From assembly GCF_000735455.1 (NCBI RefSeq), contig NZ_JMPS01000029.1, positions 1 to 64,000 of the forward strand: 64,000 bases of DNA, in the 5' to 3' direction. The DNA is from Yokenella regensburgei ATCC 49455 (GTDB lineage: Bacteria > Pseudomonadota > Gammaproteobacteria > Enterobacterales > Enterobacteriaceae). This document shows, piece by piece, positions 8,442-17,766 of this stretch. The first letter of the stretch is position 1; every line of letters begins with the position of its first letter. A program made the position numbers and the translations under genes. The notes beneath the pieces are model-generated. The model was not told the DNA's origin. It worked only from the letters and a program-made list of their open reading frames with translations, and ran no database searches.

Positions 8442-8834
8442 TTAACCGAGGAATTTGCCTTTCAGCAGGTTCATTCCCGCAGACAGCAGGTCAGACTGCG
8501 GGGCTTCGCCGTCAGGTGAAACGCCGTCGACAATCTTAGGCAGGTATTCGGCAATCATCGACGATGCGGCGTCGGTATCAATCCCGAGCTTCGCCGCCAG
8601 TTCCTGAATAGCAGGAGAACCGAAAACGGAGGTGATTTGATCGGCGGAAACCGGCAGATTAGCCCCACCGCTAATCCACGATTCGACCACGCCACCCAGA
8701 CCTTCGCTCTGGAACTTCGCCAGGATCCCCTGAATACCGCCCTGGTTTTCGATCCACGACAGAATGGCCGTTATCTGTGACCCTTCGCCGGTTTCACCAC
8801 CCAGCATGCCAGTGAGTTTATCAAATAGTCCCAT
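8442..8834 (-). CDS. YidB family (DUF937) protein
   Basis: The 130-residue product begins MGLFDKL and matches the E. coli YidB pattern: ILSWIENQGGIQGIL near the start, GGVVESWIS in the middle, and a C-terminal DLLSAGMNLLKGK. YidB-type proteins are small soluble DUF937 proteins of unsure role, grouped with stress-response genes. ATG 8834 is preferred over GTG 8846 because GGAG sits six bases before it and the family starts with MGLFD. It is 35 bp downstream of kbp on the same strand, and both proteins begin MGLF, so a shared transcript ending at the strong terminator is likely. Confidence 0.85.
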   Translation of the reverse strand: MGLFDKLTGMLGGETGEGSQITAILSWIENQGGIQGILAKFQSEGLGGVVESWISGGANLPVSADQITSVFGSPAIQELAAKLGIDTDAASSMIAEYLPKIVDGVSPDGEAPQSDLLSAGMNLLKGKFLG

Positions 8835-8869
8835 GATGGGCTCCACGTAGTGTCAGTATGAAAAAAGCG

Positions 8870-9319
8870 TTATTTCGCTGGAATAATCAGCACCTGGCCG
8901 GGATAAATTTTATCCGGGTGCTTCAGCATCGGTTTATTGGCTTCGAAGATCCGCTGATAGTCGTTGGCATTGCCATAAACATGTTTTGAGATGGCGCTGA
9001 GGGTATCGCCGGATTTCACCGTATAGTAGGTGCTTTCGGCACCACTTTGCGCGACGCTTGCGCTGTCGTTGACTTTGCTTATTCCTGCCACGTTGCCAAT
9101 GGCAACCAGGATCTTCTCTTTGAGCTCCTGAGAGGCGATATCGCCGGTCACCGTTGCAGTGCCGTCGTCCGCCACCTGAATATTCGCTTTTTCTGCCCCC
9201 GGCAGGCCGAGGTTATCGATATGCTTTTTCAACTCATCGGCCTGAGATTTCGTGTCTTTGCCTGACACCGCATCCCAGAGCTTCTCCCCAGCTTCTTTCA
9301 CAAAGTTAAACAGTCCCAT
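8870..9319 (-). CDS. kbp: Potassium-binding protein Kbp (YgaU)
   Basis: Kbp is a small cytoplasmic protein that binds potassium and is induced by osmotic stress. The 149 residues contain a BON domain (about residues 25-95, with [16 protein letters not shown]) followed by a LysM domain (about 98-148, with [14 protein letters not shown] and [11 protein letters not shown]), the arrangement of E. coli YgaU, which has the same length. A clear AAGGAGAAAAT ribosome site precedes the ATG. In E. coli ygaU also lies next to the csiD-gab cluster, so this part of the gene order is conserved. Confidence 0.95.
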   Translation of the reverse strand: MGLFNFVKEAGEKLWDAVSGKDTKSQADELKKHIDNLGLPGAEKANIQVADDGTATVTGDIASQELKEKILVAIGNVAGISKVNDSASVAQSGAESTYYTVKSGDTLSAISKHVYGNANDYQRIFEANKPMLKHPDKIYPGQVLIIPAK

Positions 9320-9396
9320 ATTTTCTCCTTACGTGATGAGTCTCTCAAACAGAAACATCATAAGGGTAGCCCAAAATCAGCGTGATGCTTTGCGGA

Positions 9397-9424
9397 AATA
9401 AAAAAGCCGGGAAATCCCCGGCTT
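9397..9424 (-). terminator. Terminator after fumB
   Basis: On the minus strand an 8-bp stem (AAGCCGGG / CCCGGCTT) is followed by a T-rich tract. It lies about 20 bp beyond the fumB stop and ends the antiporter-fumB transcription unit. Confidence 0.8.
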
Positions 9425-9444
9425 AGCGTCAGCGTATGGTGAAG

Positions 9445-11094
9445 TTACCGCTGCGTACATCCTGCACACTGCCGGTTCTGGATCTGCTGGAAGAAGTCGT
9501 TGCCTTTATCATCCACCAGGATAAATGCCGGGAAGTTTTCGACTTCGATTTTCCATACCGCTTCCATGCCAAGCTCCGGCCACGCCACGCACTCCAGGCT
9601 CTTGATGCTCTGCTGCGCCAGTACCGCCGCCGGGCCACCGATGCTTCCCAGATAGAAACCGCCGTGCTGGTGGCAGGCGTCGGTCACCTGCTGGCTGCGG
9701 TTGCCCTTTGCCAGCATGACCATGCTGGCGCCATGGGACTGCAGCAGGTCGACATAGGAGTCCATGCGTCCTGCCGTGGTTGGGCCGAGTGAGCCAGAAG
9801 CGTAGCCCTCCGGCGTTTTCGCCGGGCCAGCGTAGTAGATTGGATGATCTTTGACGTACTGCGGCAGCGCCTCACCGTTGTCGATGAGGGCTTTGAGTTT
9901 GGCGTGGGCAATATCGCGCGCCACGATGATGGTGCCGGAAAGCGACAGGCGGGTCGAAACCGGGTGCGCCGACAGCTGCGCCAGGATAGCCGACATCGGC
10001 TGGTTCAGATTGATGCTGACCGCGTCGCCTTCGCCCTGCTCGCGCAGGTGTTCGGGGATGAGGCGGGCCGGATTGTGCTCCAGCTTTTCAATCCAGATCC
10101 CTTCGCGGTTGATCTTCGCCTTAATGTTACGATCCGCAGAGCAGGAGACGCCCATGCCCACCGGGCAGGATGCGCCGTGGCGCGGCAGGCGGATCACCCG
10201 AATATCATGGGCGAAGTATTTGCCGCCGAACTGAGCGCCAAGCCCCAGGTTCTGCGCTTCCTGCATCAGCTCATGCTCCAGCTGTACGTCGCGGAACGCC
10301 TGGCCGTGCTCGTTGCCTTCCGTCGGCAGGGTGTCGTAATAGTGGGTGGAGGCGAGCTTCACGGTCTTCAGCGTAGATTCCGCCGAGGTGCCGCCAATCA
10401 CGAAGGCGATGTGGTACGGCGGGCAGGCTGCGGTGCCGAGCGAGCGCATTTTCTCGACCAGGTAATTTTTCAGTTTTGCCGGGGTAATGAGCGCTTTGGT
10501 TTCCTGGTACAAATAGGTTTTGTTGGCGGAGCCGCCGCCTTTGGCGATGCACAAGAACTTGTACTCGTCGCCGTCGACGCTGTAGAGGTCAATCTGCGCC
10601 GGCAGGTTGGTGCCGGTGTTCACCTCGTTGTACATATCCAGCGGCGCGTTTTGCGAATAGCGCAGATTGTCTTCGGTATAGGTGTTGTACACCCCACGGG
10701 CGAGGGCGGCTTCGTCACCGCCGCCGGTCCATACGCGTTGGCCCTTTTTACCCATGATGATGGCGGTACCGGTATCCTGGCAGGTTGGCAGAATGCCTTT
10801 GGCGGCAATCTCCGAGTTGCGCAGGAACTGCAGCGCCACGTATTTGTCATTTTCGCTGGCATCGGGATCGTGAAGAATAGCTGCAACCTGCTGCTGGTGT
10901 GCCGGGCGCAGCATAAAGGAAGCGTCGTGGAAGGCTTGTTGCGCCAGCAGGGTCAGCGCTTCAGGTTCAACTTTTAGTACCGGCTGTCCGTCAAACTCGG
11001 TGACGGAAACGTACTCATTGCTGAGCAGATAGTATTCGGTATCGTCTTTCGACAGCGGGAACGGATCCTGGTAAACAAAAGGTTTATTCGACAT
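9445..11094 (-). CDS. fumB: Class I fumarase (FumB-like)
   Basis: This is an oxygen-sensitive [4Fe-4S] class I fumarase that interconverts fumarate and malate. The 549-residue product is one longer than E. coli FumA/FumB. The cluster cysteines can be seen in [10 protein letters not shown] (about 105), TAACPPYH and GASCPVGMG (about 318). Several short stretches, such as [16 protein letters not shown] and [10 protein letters not shown], agree with FumB rather than FumA, the isozyme used anaerobically in E. coli. ATG 11094 (MSNKPF) is chosen by alignment; GGAG lies upstream. It is the second gene after the DASS antiporter, as fumB follows dcuB in E. coli, and a hairpin between them may lower its expression. 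Confidence 0.95.
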   Translation of the reverse strand: MSNKPFVYQDPFPLSKDDTEYYLLSNEYVSVTEFDGQPVLKVEPEALTLLAQQAFHDASFMLRPAHQQQVAAILHDPDASENDKYVALQFLRNSEIAAKGILPTCQDTGTAIIMGKKGQRVWTGGGDEAALARGVYNTYTEDNLRYSQNAPLDMYNEVNTGTNLPAQIDLYSVDGDEYKFLCIAKGGGSANKTYLYQETKALITPAKLKNYLVEKMRSLGTAACPPYHIAFVIGGTSAESTLKTVKLASTHYYDTLPTEGNEHGQAFRDVQLEHELMQEAQNLGLGAQFGGKYFAHDIRVIRLPRHGASCPVGMGVSCSADRNIKAKINREGIWIEKLEHNPARLIPEHLREQGEGDAVSINLNQPMSAILAQLSAHPVSTRLSLSGTIIVARDIAHAKLKALIDNGEALPQYVKDHPIYYAGPAKTPEGYASGSLGPTTAGRMDSYVDLLQSHGASMVMLAKGNRSQQVTDACHQHGGFYLGSIGGPAAVLAQQSIKSLECVAWPELGMEAVWKIEVENFPAFILVDDKGNDFFQQIQNRQCAGCTQR

Positions 11095-11107
11095 TGTCAC
11101 ATACTCC

Positions 11108-11145
11108 ATAAAAGAAAAGCCGCCGACGGTTGCCCGCCAGCGGCT
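11108..11145 (-). terminator. Terminator-like hairpin between antiporter gene and fumB
   Basis: On the minus strand a 12-bp stem (AGCCGCTGGCGG with CCGTCGGCGGCT, two G-T pairs) and a GCAA tetraloop are followed by TTTTCTTTT. It falls in the short gap after the antiporter stop and before the fumB ribosome site, so it looks like an intercistronic attenuator that lets only part of the transcripts reach fumB. Confidence 0.75.
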
Positions 11146-11150
11146 CTGAA

Positions 11151-12653
11151 TCAGAACATCATGCTCATCCACGGATAGCCAATCAGCAGCAGCGCGGCGA
11201 GGAAGATGGCGCCAAAGATGGTGCCGAGCCGCCAGTAGTCTTTGGTCGGCAGGTAGCCGCTGCCGTAGTAAATCGGGCTTGGGCCGGTACCGTACGGGGT
11301 GATAATCCCCATCACGCCGAGCGAGGTCACCATCAGCAGTACGAAGACTTCCATATTCATGCCCGGAATGGTGGCGGCGATGGTCAGCATCGCAGGCAGC
11401 AGGGCGGTGGTATGCGCCGTGGTGCTGGCAAACAGATAGTGCAGCAGGTAAAACGCCAGCAGCAGGACGATGGTTGCGGTACCCGGTGAGATGCCGCCCA
11501 TCAGCGCACCACCTTCTTTACCGAGCCAGGCAATAAAGCCGGTAGAGGAGAGGCCATCGGCAAGGGCAACCAGGGTGGCGAACCAGACGAAGGTATTCCA
11601 CGCCGGTTTGTTGCCGGTGATATCGCTCCACTCCAGCACGCCGGTCCACAGCATCAGCACAATAATCAGCAGGGCGGCCATTGCCGGTTCAATCCACTCG
11701 GCGGCGAAGATCCACATCATCAGCGCACAGCAAACGAAAATCAGCAGCAGGATTTCGTTACGCGACAGTTTCCCCAGTTTCTCCAGCTCACGGCTGGCCC
11801 ACAGCGGCACTTCATCATTCACTTTTACTTCAGGTGGGTAGAACCAGTAAGCCAGCAGCGGCATGGTCAGCAGCAGCAGGATCCCAAGCGGCAGGAAGGC
11901 GATGAACCAGGTCCCCCAGCTGATGCTGATCCCGACGATGCTTTTAACCAGCGCCAGCGCCAGCAGGTTCGGCGCCAGCGCCGAGAGGAACATGGAGCTG
12001 GTGATACAGGCGGCGGTGATGGCAACCCACATCAGGTAAGAACCAATACGGCGCGCGCTCGGATCGTTAGGTTTAGAACCATACAGCGGTGGCAGGTTGG
12101 CGATGATAGGGTAGATAGTCCCACCGCTACGCGCGGTGTTAGACGGCGTAAACGGTGCCAGCAGCAGATCCGCGAACATGATGGCATAGCCGAGCGTCAG
12201 GCTGCGACGACCGAGGTATTTCACCAGGATCAGCGCCAGACGGCGACCGAACTGCGTTTTGTCGTAGCCCGCCGCGAACATAAAGGCACCAAAAATCAGC
12301 CATACGGTTGAGTTACCAAAGCCGCTGACCGCCCACTTAAAGGAGGCGCCTGCCAGTTTAAAGTGCGGGTCGGCGAGTTGCTCCGGGCTGAACAGCAGCC
12401 ACTGGCTACACAGCGCGATAACCACGACGCCGGTAAGACCGATAACCGCGCCGGGCAACGGCTCAAAGATAAGACCGACAATCACGCCAACAAAGATGGC
12501 GAAGTAGTGCCAGGCGTACGGCGGTAACCCTTGCGGAACCGGGACGAAGAGCAGAAGCACTGCCACGATGATGGGCAGCGCCATCATGATAAGCCGGGAA
12601 GATTTTCCGGCTGTGCCTGACGCAGGTGCAGGTGTTGCAGTTTTTAGTTTCAT
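11151..12653 (-). CDS. DASS-family dicarboxylate antiporter (TtdT/CitT-like)
   Basis: The 500-residue inner-membrane protein belongs to the divalent anion:sodium symporter family, closest by eye to E. coli TtdT (L-tartrate/succinate antiporter) and CitT. It has about twelve hydrophobic segments, the substrate-site motifs [13 protein letters not shown] and a second SxT-type motif in [11 protein letters not shown], and the conserved C-terminal [16 protein letters not shown]. In its place E. coli has dcuB next to fumB. Together with fumarase and a soluble fumarate reductase the most likely job is exchange of an external C4 dicarboxylate (malate, fumarate or tartrate) for succinate; the exact substrates are inferred. 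Confidence 0.85.
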   Translation of the reverse strand: MKLKTATPAPASGTAGKSSRLIMMALPIIVAVLLLFVPVPQGLPPYAWHYFAIFVGVIVGLIFEPLPGAVIGLTGVVVIALCSQWLLFSPEQLADPHFKLAGASFKWAVSGFGNSTVWLIFGAFMFAAGYDKTQFGRRLALILVKYLGRRSLTLGYAIMFADLLLAPFTPSNTARSGGTIYPIIANLPPLYGSKPNDPSARRIGSYLMWVAITAACITSSMFLSALAPNLLALALVKSIVGISISWGTWFIAFLPLGILLLLTMPLLAYWFYPPEVKVNDEVPLWASRELEKLGKLSRNEILLLIFVCCALMMWIFAAEWIEPAMAALLIIVLMLWTGVLEWSDITGNKPAWNTFVWFATLVALADGLSSTGFIAWLGKEGGALMGGISPGTATIVLLLAFYLLHYLFASTTAHTTALLPAMLTIAATIPGMNMEVFVLLMVTSLGVMGIITPYGTGPSPIYYGSGYLPTKDYWRLGTIFGAIFLAALLLIGYPWMSMMF

Positions 12654-12848
12654 AATACACGTCTGTAAGTAGTTAAGAATTCGGTTGCGATGCGAACATG
12701 CCTTATTGCTTTCTTTAGTTACAATAGCTTTTTTAATTAATTTTTAAGCGTTAAAGGTGTTCGATAAATAACGGTTTAAGCTGATTTCATAATCGGCTTA
12801 AATATAAATTCTGGTTAATTCTATAATGCATTTTCAGACGCCGTTTCA

Positions 12849-12864
12849 TTTGATCTGGATCACA
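12849..12864. promoter_or_regulatory. Overlapping CRP/FNR-like site
   Basis: The sequence TTTGATCTGGATCACA reads as TTTGA-N6-TCACA for CRP (nine of ten core bases) and, shifted by one base, as TTGAT-N4-ATCAC for FNR (nine of ten). It lies about 200 bp before the antiporter start codon. Either or both factors could act here; this is a motif call only. Confidence 0.6.
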
Positions 12865-13005
12865 AAGTTACCGCTAATAACGATTTTTAATGTAAAAAAT
12901 AATACCCACAAAGATTGGTATGGTTATGGCCTATAGTCGTACGGTTTTTAGTCTTATGGCGTCGTGCATATATAGGGTTTTCCTGCATAAAATTACTTTA
13001 ATATA

Positions 13006-13019
13006 TTGATTGTAATCAT
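13006..13019. promoter_or_regulatory. FNR-binding site upstream of fumarate reductase
   Basis: TTGATTGTAATCAT matches the FNR consensus TTGAT-N4-ATCAA at nine of ten positions. It is about 280 bp before the reductase start codon, so the promoter would lie well upstream of the gene. Anaerobic activation fits the predicted function of both flanking operons. Confidence 0.65.
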
Positions 13020-13294
13020 TTTTGTTGTGCATTGATTCCAGCTTGCTGTTTTGTGGTAAGTAATGAAGATGTTGCATGTTTTTAATTTTTGGTAAACGTA
13101 ATGCGCAGATATTAATAATGCTTTGTGGGTACTGGTGTTATTGCTGGTATTAAATAGTTTAATAACTAGAGTAACTACTTTGGTAACTAAAAAAAGCCTT
13201 ATATTAATATCATGAGATCGGAAAGAAATATAACGAGAGTAAACACCGATAACGAATTCTGAATTTCAATTTTAAATTTTCTGGAGTTTTTATT

Positions 13295-16072
13295 ATGACC
13301 AGTGACGAACGTATTCTGAGTCCATTTACGCTACCCAACGGGGTTATGCTGAAAAACCGTTTGTTAATGGCACCAATGACCACCTGCACCGGTTATTACG
13401 ATGGCACCGTCACCAGCGAACTGGTGGAGTATTACCGTGCCCGTGCGGGCAGCATCGGAACCATCATTGTGGAATGCTGCTTTGTCGATAACGATGGTCT
13501 GGCGTTCCCGGGCGCTATCGGTATCGATAACGATGAGAAAGTCGCAGGCCTGGCGAAAATCGCCGAAGCCATTCAGGAGAAAGGCTCAAAAGCGATTCTG
13601 CAGATCTATCACGGTGGCCGGATGGTCGACCCGCAGCTTATCGGCGGCCGCACCCCCGTTGGCCCAAGCGCGGTCGCGGCACCGCGTGATGGCGCTGCGA
13701 CTCCGCGAGCGCTCTCGGCTGCAGAAGTTGAGGCAATGATTGGCAAATTCGGGGACGGCGTTCGTCGCGCTATTCAGGCCGGCTTTGACGGCGTGGAGAT
13801 CCACGGCGCGAATACCTACCTTATCCAGCAGTTTTATTCACCAAATTCTAACCAGCGTGATGATGAGTGGGGCGGCAGCCGCGACAACCGCGCAAAATTC
13901 CCCCTCGCCGTGCTGGATATCACCCACAAAATGGCGCGCCAGTACGCTGACGATGCGTTCATCATCGGCTATCGCTTCTCGCCGGAGGAGCTTGAAGAGC
14001 CGGGTATCCGTTTTGATGACACCTTGTATCTGCTGGAAAAACTGGCCGCGCGAGGCGTTGATTACCTGCACTTCTCCCTTGGCGCTTCCCTGCGCCCGTC
14101 GATTGTTGAAACCGAAGACCCGACGCCGCTGATTGAAAAATACTGCGCACGGCGCTCGGCTACCCTCGCTGAAGTACCGGTGATGGGCGTGGGCGGAGTG
14201 GTTAACGCAGCCGACGTGACTTCCGGTCTTGACCATGGCTATGACCTGATGGCCGTTGGCCGTGCCTGTATTGCGTATCCGGACTGGACCGATCGTATCG
14301 CCAGCGGCGAGAACCTCGAACTGTTTATGGACAGTACCCAGCGTGAAGCGCTGAACATCCCGCAGCCGCTGTGGCGCTTCTCGCTGGTAGAAGCGATGAT
14401 CCGCGACATGAGCATGGGCGATGCGAAATTCAAACCCGGCCTGTTTGTCGAAACTGTCCAGGACGATAGCCGCGAGCTGGTGGTTAACGTTAGCCTTGAA
14501 AACGATCGTATTGCCGATATTGTTCTGGCCGGGGAGCCTGCTCAGAGCGTGGAGTTCACCACCAGTTTTGAAGAGATCCGTGAGCGTATTCTGACCGCCA
14601 ACACCCCGCATGTGGATGCGATAACCGGTGCGACCAGCCAGAGTGAAGCCGTTAAAAAAGCGGTGGCGAAAGCGATGGTGAAATCGAGCAAAGCGCTGGC
14701 CGCAGAAGAGGGTTGTGCAACGGATACGCCGAAACCGTATGACGTGGTCGTCATTGGCAGCGGCGGGGCAGGTTTATCGGCGGCGATCCAAGCCCATGAC
14801 GACGGCGCCCGCGTGCTTATCGTTGAGAAAATGCCGACCATTGGCGGGAACACCATTAAGGCTTCCGCCGGGATGAACGCCGCAGAAACGCGCTTCCAGC
14901 GGGTGAAAGGCATTGAGGACAGCAAAGCGCTGTTCTACGCCGAAACCCTGAAGGGCGGCAAGAACAAAAACAACCCGCAGCTGCTGCAGCGCTTTGTCGA
15001 GAACGCGCCAGAGGCGATTGAGTGGCTGGCGACGCGCGGCATTATGCTGAACGACATCACCACCACCGGCGGGATGAGTATCGATCGCACCCACCGTCCG
15101 CGCGACGGATCCGCGGTGGGTGGCTACCTGATTAGTGGCCTGGTGCGTAACGTCACCCGTCGTGGTATTGACGTGATGCTTGATACCAGCGTGGATGAGA
15201 TCCTGCTGACCGAAGGTGAAGTCAGCGGCGTGCGGCTGCTGAACGATGAGCAAGAGCAGATTACGGTACAGACCAGAAGCGTGGTGGTAGCCACCGGTGG
15301 ATTCAGTGCTAACAGCGCCATGGTGGTGAAATACCGCCCGGATCTGGCGGGGTTTGTTACCACCAACCATAAAGGCGCTACCGGCGGCGGTATCGCGCTT
15401 CTGGAGCAGATTGGTGCCGGAACCGTGGATATGGGCGAGATCCAGATCCACCCGACCGTGGAGCAGAACACGTCGTATCTGATTTCCGAATCTATCCGCG
15501 GCGGCGGCGCTATTCTGGTGAATCAGCAGGGGAACCGTTTCTTCAACGAGATGGAGACCCGTGATAAGGTCTCGGCGTCCATCATCGCGCTGCCGGAGCA
15601 CTACGCTTACATCGTGTTTGATGAGCACGTGCGTGCCAAAAACAAAGCAGCGGATGAGTATATCGCGAAAGGCTTCGTCACCAGCGCCAGTTCGCCGCGT
15701 GCTCTGGCGGCGAAACTGGGAATGGACGAACATGCTTTCCTGGCAACGCTCGAGCGCTACAACGGCTTTGTGGAAAAACAGCATGATGATGACTTTGGTC
15801 GTACCACCGCGCTGCGTAACCCGATAAACGAAGGACCGTTCCATGCTATCCGCATTGCGCCGGGCGTCCACCACACCATGGGCGGTGTTACCATCACCAC
15901 CGAGGCAGAGGTGCTGAACACTGAGCAGCAGGCTATTCCGGGGGCGTATGCCGCAGGTGAAGTGGTTGGCGGTATCCACGGGGGCAACCGTATCGGCGGC
16001 AACGCCGTCGCGGATATCATTATCTTCGGCACTCTTGCAGGACACCAGGCCGCGCTGCGCGCCCGGAACTAA
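13295..16072 (+). CDS. Soluble NADH:fumarate reductase with three flavins
   Basis: The 925-residue protein has three parts: an Old Yellow Enzyme-like FMN domain (about 1-360, FTLPNGVMLKNR, KAILQIYHGGRM) that should accept electrons from NADH; an FMN_bind domain (about 380-470) with the flavinylation motif ITGATSQS, in which Thr447 would carry covalent FMN; and a fumarate-reductase-type FAD domain (about 478-925, VVVIGSGGAGLSAA). There is no signal peptide, so it is cytoplasmic. This is the layout of the Klebsiella pneumoniae water-soluble NADH:fumarate oxidoreductase. It would reduce fumarate to succinate while reoxidising NADH, outside the membrane. The apbE-like gene directly downstream supplies the flavin transferase. 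Related urocanate or acrylate reductases share domains, so the substrate is inferred from context and domain order. Confidence 0.88.
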   Translation: MTSDERILSPFTLPNGVMLKNRLLMAPMTTCTGYYDGTVTSELVEYYRARAGSIGTIIVECCFVDNDGLAFPGAIGIDNDEKVAGLAKIAEAIQEKGSKAILQIYHGGRMVDPQLIGGRTPVGPSAVAAPRDGAATPRALSAAEVEAMIGKFGDGVRRAIQAGFDGVEIHGANTYLIQQFYSPNSNQRDDEWGGSRDNRAKFPLAVLDITHKMARQYADDAFIIGYRFSPEELEEPGIRFDDTLYLLEKLAARGVDYLHFSLGASLRPSIVETEDPTPLIEKYCARRSATLAEVPVMGVGGVVNAADVTSGLDHGYDLMAVGRACIAYPDWTDRIASGENLELFMDSTQREALNIPQPLWRFSLVEAMIRDMSMGDAKFKPGLFVETVQDDSRELVVNVSLENDRIADIVLAGEPAQSVEFTTSFEEIRERILTANTPHVDAITGATSQSEAVKKAVAKAMVKSSKALAAEEGCATDTPKPYDVVVIGSGGAGLSAAIQAHDDGARVLIVEKMPTIGGNTIKASAGMNAAETRFQRVKGIEDSKALFYAETLKGGKNKNNPQLLQRFVENAPEAIEWLATRGIMLNDITTTGGMSIDRTHRPRDGSAVGGYLISGLVRNVTRRGIDVMLDTSVDEILLTEGEVSGVRLLNDEQEQITVQTRSVVVATGGFSANSAMVVKYRPDLAGFVTTNHKGATGGGIALLEQIGAGTVDMGEIQIHPTVEQNTSYLISESIRGGGAILVNQQGNRFFNEMETRDKVSASIIALPEHYAYIVFDEHVRAKNKAADEYIAKGFVTSASSPRALAAKLGMDEHAFLATLERYNGFVEKQHDDDFGRTTALRNPINEGPFHAIRIAPGVHHTMGGVTITTEAEVLNTEQQAIPGAYAAGEVVGGIHGGNRIGGNAVADIIIFGTLAGHQAALRARN

Positions 16073-16090
16073 ATGAGGAAGGACTTCGCG

Positions 16091-17056
16091 ATGCCAACCG
16101 ACTCTCGGGTATACAGTTATTCCGCCGTGCTGATGGGTTCTCCCATTCTGCTCAAGCTGTTTGTCCACGATGAAGCGCTGGCTTCGCGAGTTTTCCAGCT
16201 CATTAAACGCTATGAAGATTTGCTGACCGTTAACCGCCAGAGCTCGGAGGTGATGGATATCAACCACGCCGCCGGGCTGCATCCGGTGAAGGTGAGCCGC
16301 CCGGTGTTCGAGCTCATCCGCTGTGCGAAAGCGGCGAGTATGCTGCCGCAAAGCGCGTTCAACCTGGCGATTGGGCCACTGGTCAAACGCTGGCGGATTG
16401 GCTTTAAAGGCGATGAAGTGCCCCCAGCGGCGGAGATAGCCGCGCTGCTGGCGCTGACCCGGCCGCAGGATGTCATTCTCGATGATGCCGCAGGCAGCGT
16501 GTTTCTCACAAGGCCTGGCATGGAACTCGATCTCGGCGCCATCGCTAAGGGCTACATTGCCGACCGCGTGCGCGATTTCCTGCGCCGTAGCGGCGTGGAA
16601 GAGGGGCTGATTAACCTCGGGGGTAACGTGCTGACCCTGGGCTCTCCCGTGGGTGAATGGGGCATTGGCTTAAAGAAACCCTTTGCCGCCGCGCAGGAGA
16701 CGCTGGGCACTATCACCGTCAACCATCAGTCGGTGGCGACATCCGGCACCTATGAGCGCTTTTTCGAGCAGGACGGCCGCCGCTATCATCATCTTCTGGA
16801 CTCGCGCAGCGGCTACCCGCTGGATAACGAGCTCGACAGCGTCACCGTGGTTTCCGCTGATTCTCTGGATGGCGATATCTGGACCACGCTGCTGTACGGG
16901 TTGGGCGTGGAGAAGGGATGTGCGGCGCTGGAAAAGCGCCACGATCTTGAAGCGATTTTTGTCACCAAAGACAGGCGGGTGGTGCTGTCGTCGCAGCGGA
17001 ATTTTCATTTCACGCTGCAGGACGACAGCTACCGGCTTACTGACAGAACTGCTTAA
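16091..17056 (+). CDS. ApbE-type FMN transferase for the fumarate reductase
   Basis: ApbE-family enzymes use FAD to attach FMN to a Thr of a target FMN_bind domain, here most likely Thr447 of the reductase encoded just upstream. The family motifs are visible: FNLAIGPLVKRWR, ELDLGAIAKGYIADRV, INLGGNVLTLG and the metal-site region VSADSLDGDIWTTLL. There is no lipobox or signal peptide, so it is a cytoplasmic form suited to a cytoplasmic target. ATG 16091 (321 residues) is preferred to ATG 16073 because AGGAAGG lies eight bases before it. The last 20 bp overlap the 3' end of the convergent dcuR. Confidence 0.9.
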   Translation: MPTDSRVYSYSAVLMGSPILLKLFVHDEALASRVFQLIKRYEDLLTVNRQSSEVMDINHAAGLHPVKVSRPVFELIRCAKAASMLPQSAFNLAIGPLVKRWRIGFKGDEVPPAAEIAALLALTRPQDVILDDAAGSVFLTRPGMELDLGAIAKGYIADRVRDFLRRSGVEEGLINLGGNVLTLGSPVGEWGIGLKKPFAAAQETLGTITVNHQSVATSGTYERFFEQDGRRYHHLLDSRSGYPLDNELDSVTVVSADSLDGDIWTTLLYGLGVEKGCAALEKRHDLEAIFVTKDRRVVLSSQRNFHFTLQDDSYRLTDRTA

Positions 17057-17756
17057 GCAACCCGTACTGTTCGGCCAGCAGGCGATAGCGATACACCGGA
17101 CGGCCGGTCGCACCATAGTGAATGCTGGTGAACAGGATATTGATCTGCGCCAGCCAGATAAGATACTTACGGCATGATACCCGTGAAATATTCACCGCAT
17201 TCGCCAGATCGTCGGTGGAAAACTCCACTCCCGGATGAGCGTCAATCCACTGGCAAATAGTGCGCAGCGTCTGTGGTGTGAGCCCCTTCGGCAGACGGCG
17301 CGCGTCAGCCACTTCCGGCGCTCCACCGTGCAGCAGGCGATCGACATCCGACTGCTCATGGTATTTGTGCGCACCCAGCAGATTCTTCTTTTCTTTCCAC
17401 GTCGTCAGCGCCTCTTCAAAGCGCGGGAACTGGAATGGTTTAATCAGATAATCCACCACGCCATAGTGCAGTGATTTCTGGATAGTGGCGGCATCGGCGG
17501 CGGAGGAGATCATAATCACATCAATGGGCCGACCGCTGGCGCGCAGGGTTGGCAGAAGATCCAACCCGTTATCCTGCTGCATATACACATCCAGCAGGAC
17601 CAAATCGATATTCTGCGCGGGATCGGTCACTATCTCCTGTGCCTGGCGCAGCGTAGACGCGGTTGCCACACACTGAAATCCGGGCACCCTGGCAACGTAG
17701 CAGCGGTTCAGTTCTGCCACCATGGCGTCATCATCGACGATGAGTACATTTATCAC
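17037..17756 (-). CDS. dcuR: Response regulator DcuR
   Basis: DcuR is the CitB-type response regulator that activates C4-dicarboxylate uptake and fumarate respiration genes. The product has a receiver domain with DDD near the start, the phospho-acceptor Asp in VLLDVYM (about residue 56) and the Lys in LIKPFQ, followed by a C-terminal HTH (TDDLANAVNISRVSCRKYL). GTG 17756 is chosen: AAGGA lies seven bases upstream and the length becomes 239 residues, the same as E. coli DcuR. It follows dcuS by 10 bp. Its 3' end overlaps that of apbE on the other strand. Confidence 0.95.
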   Translation of the reverse strand: MINVLIVDDDAMVAELNRCYVARVPGFQCVATASTLRQAQEIVTDPAQNIDLVLLDVYMQQDNGLDLLPTLRASGRPIDVIMISSAADAATIQKSLHYGVVDYLIKPFQFPRFEEALTTWKEKKNLLGAHKYHEQSDVDRLLHGGAPEVADARRLPKGLTPQTLRTICQWIDAHPGVEFSTDDLANAVNISRVSCRKYLIWLAQINILFTSIHYGATGRPVYRYRLLAEQYGLLKQFCQ

Positions 17757-17766
17757 ACGATATTCC

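Larger units (their letters stand above)
12654..13294. promoter_or_regulatory. Divergent control region, antiporter-fumB / fumarate reductase
   Basis: This 641-bp AT-rich stretch has no coding frame I can support. It separates the divergent antiporter-fumB and reductase-apbE units and should hold both promoters. Two dyad elements that fit FNR/CRP are listed separately. It also has AT-rich tracts (for example around 12730-12760) of the kind bound by DcuR/CitB-type regulators, but no site can be called with confidence. The reductase ATG at 13295 follows a CTGGAG ribosome site. Confidence 0.6.

Noticed and set aside
9844-10977. 377-codon open frame on the plus strand opposite fumB
   Set aside because: It mirrors the class I fumarase codons and shows no recognisable domain or start signal.
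12654-13294. Small gene or small RNA in the long control region
   Set aside because: No frame with a ribosome site and no clear promoter-plus-terminator pair was visible; left as a possibility for transcript data only.
14774-16351. 525-codon open frame on the minus strand opposite the fumarate reductase and apbE
   Set aside because: It lies wholly antisense to well-supported coding sequence, has a low-complexity His/Gln/Arg-rich translation, no ribosome site and no family match. Long antisense frames are common opposite GC-rich genes.
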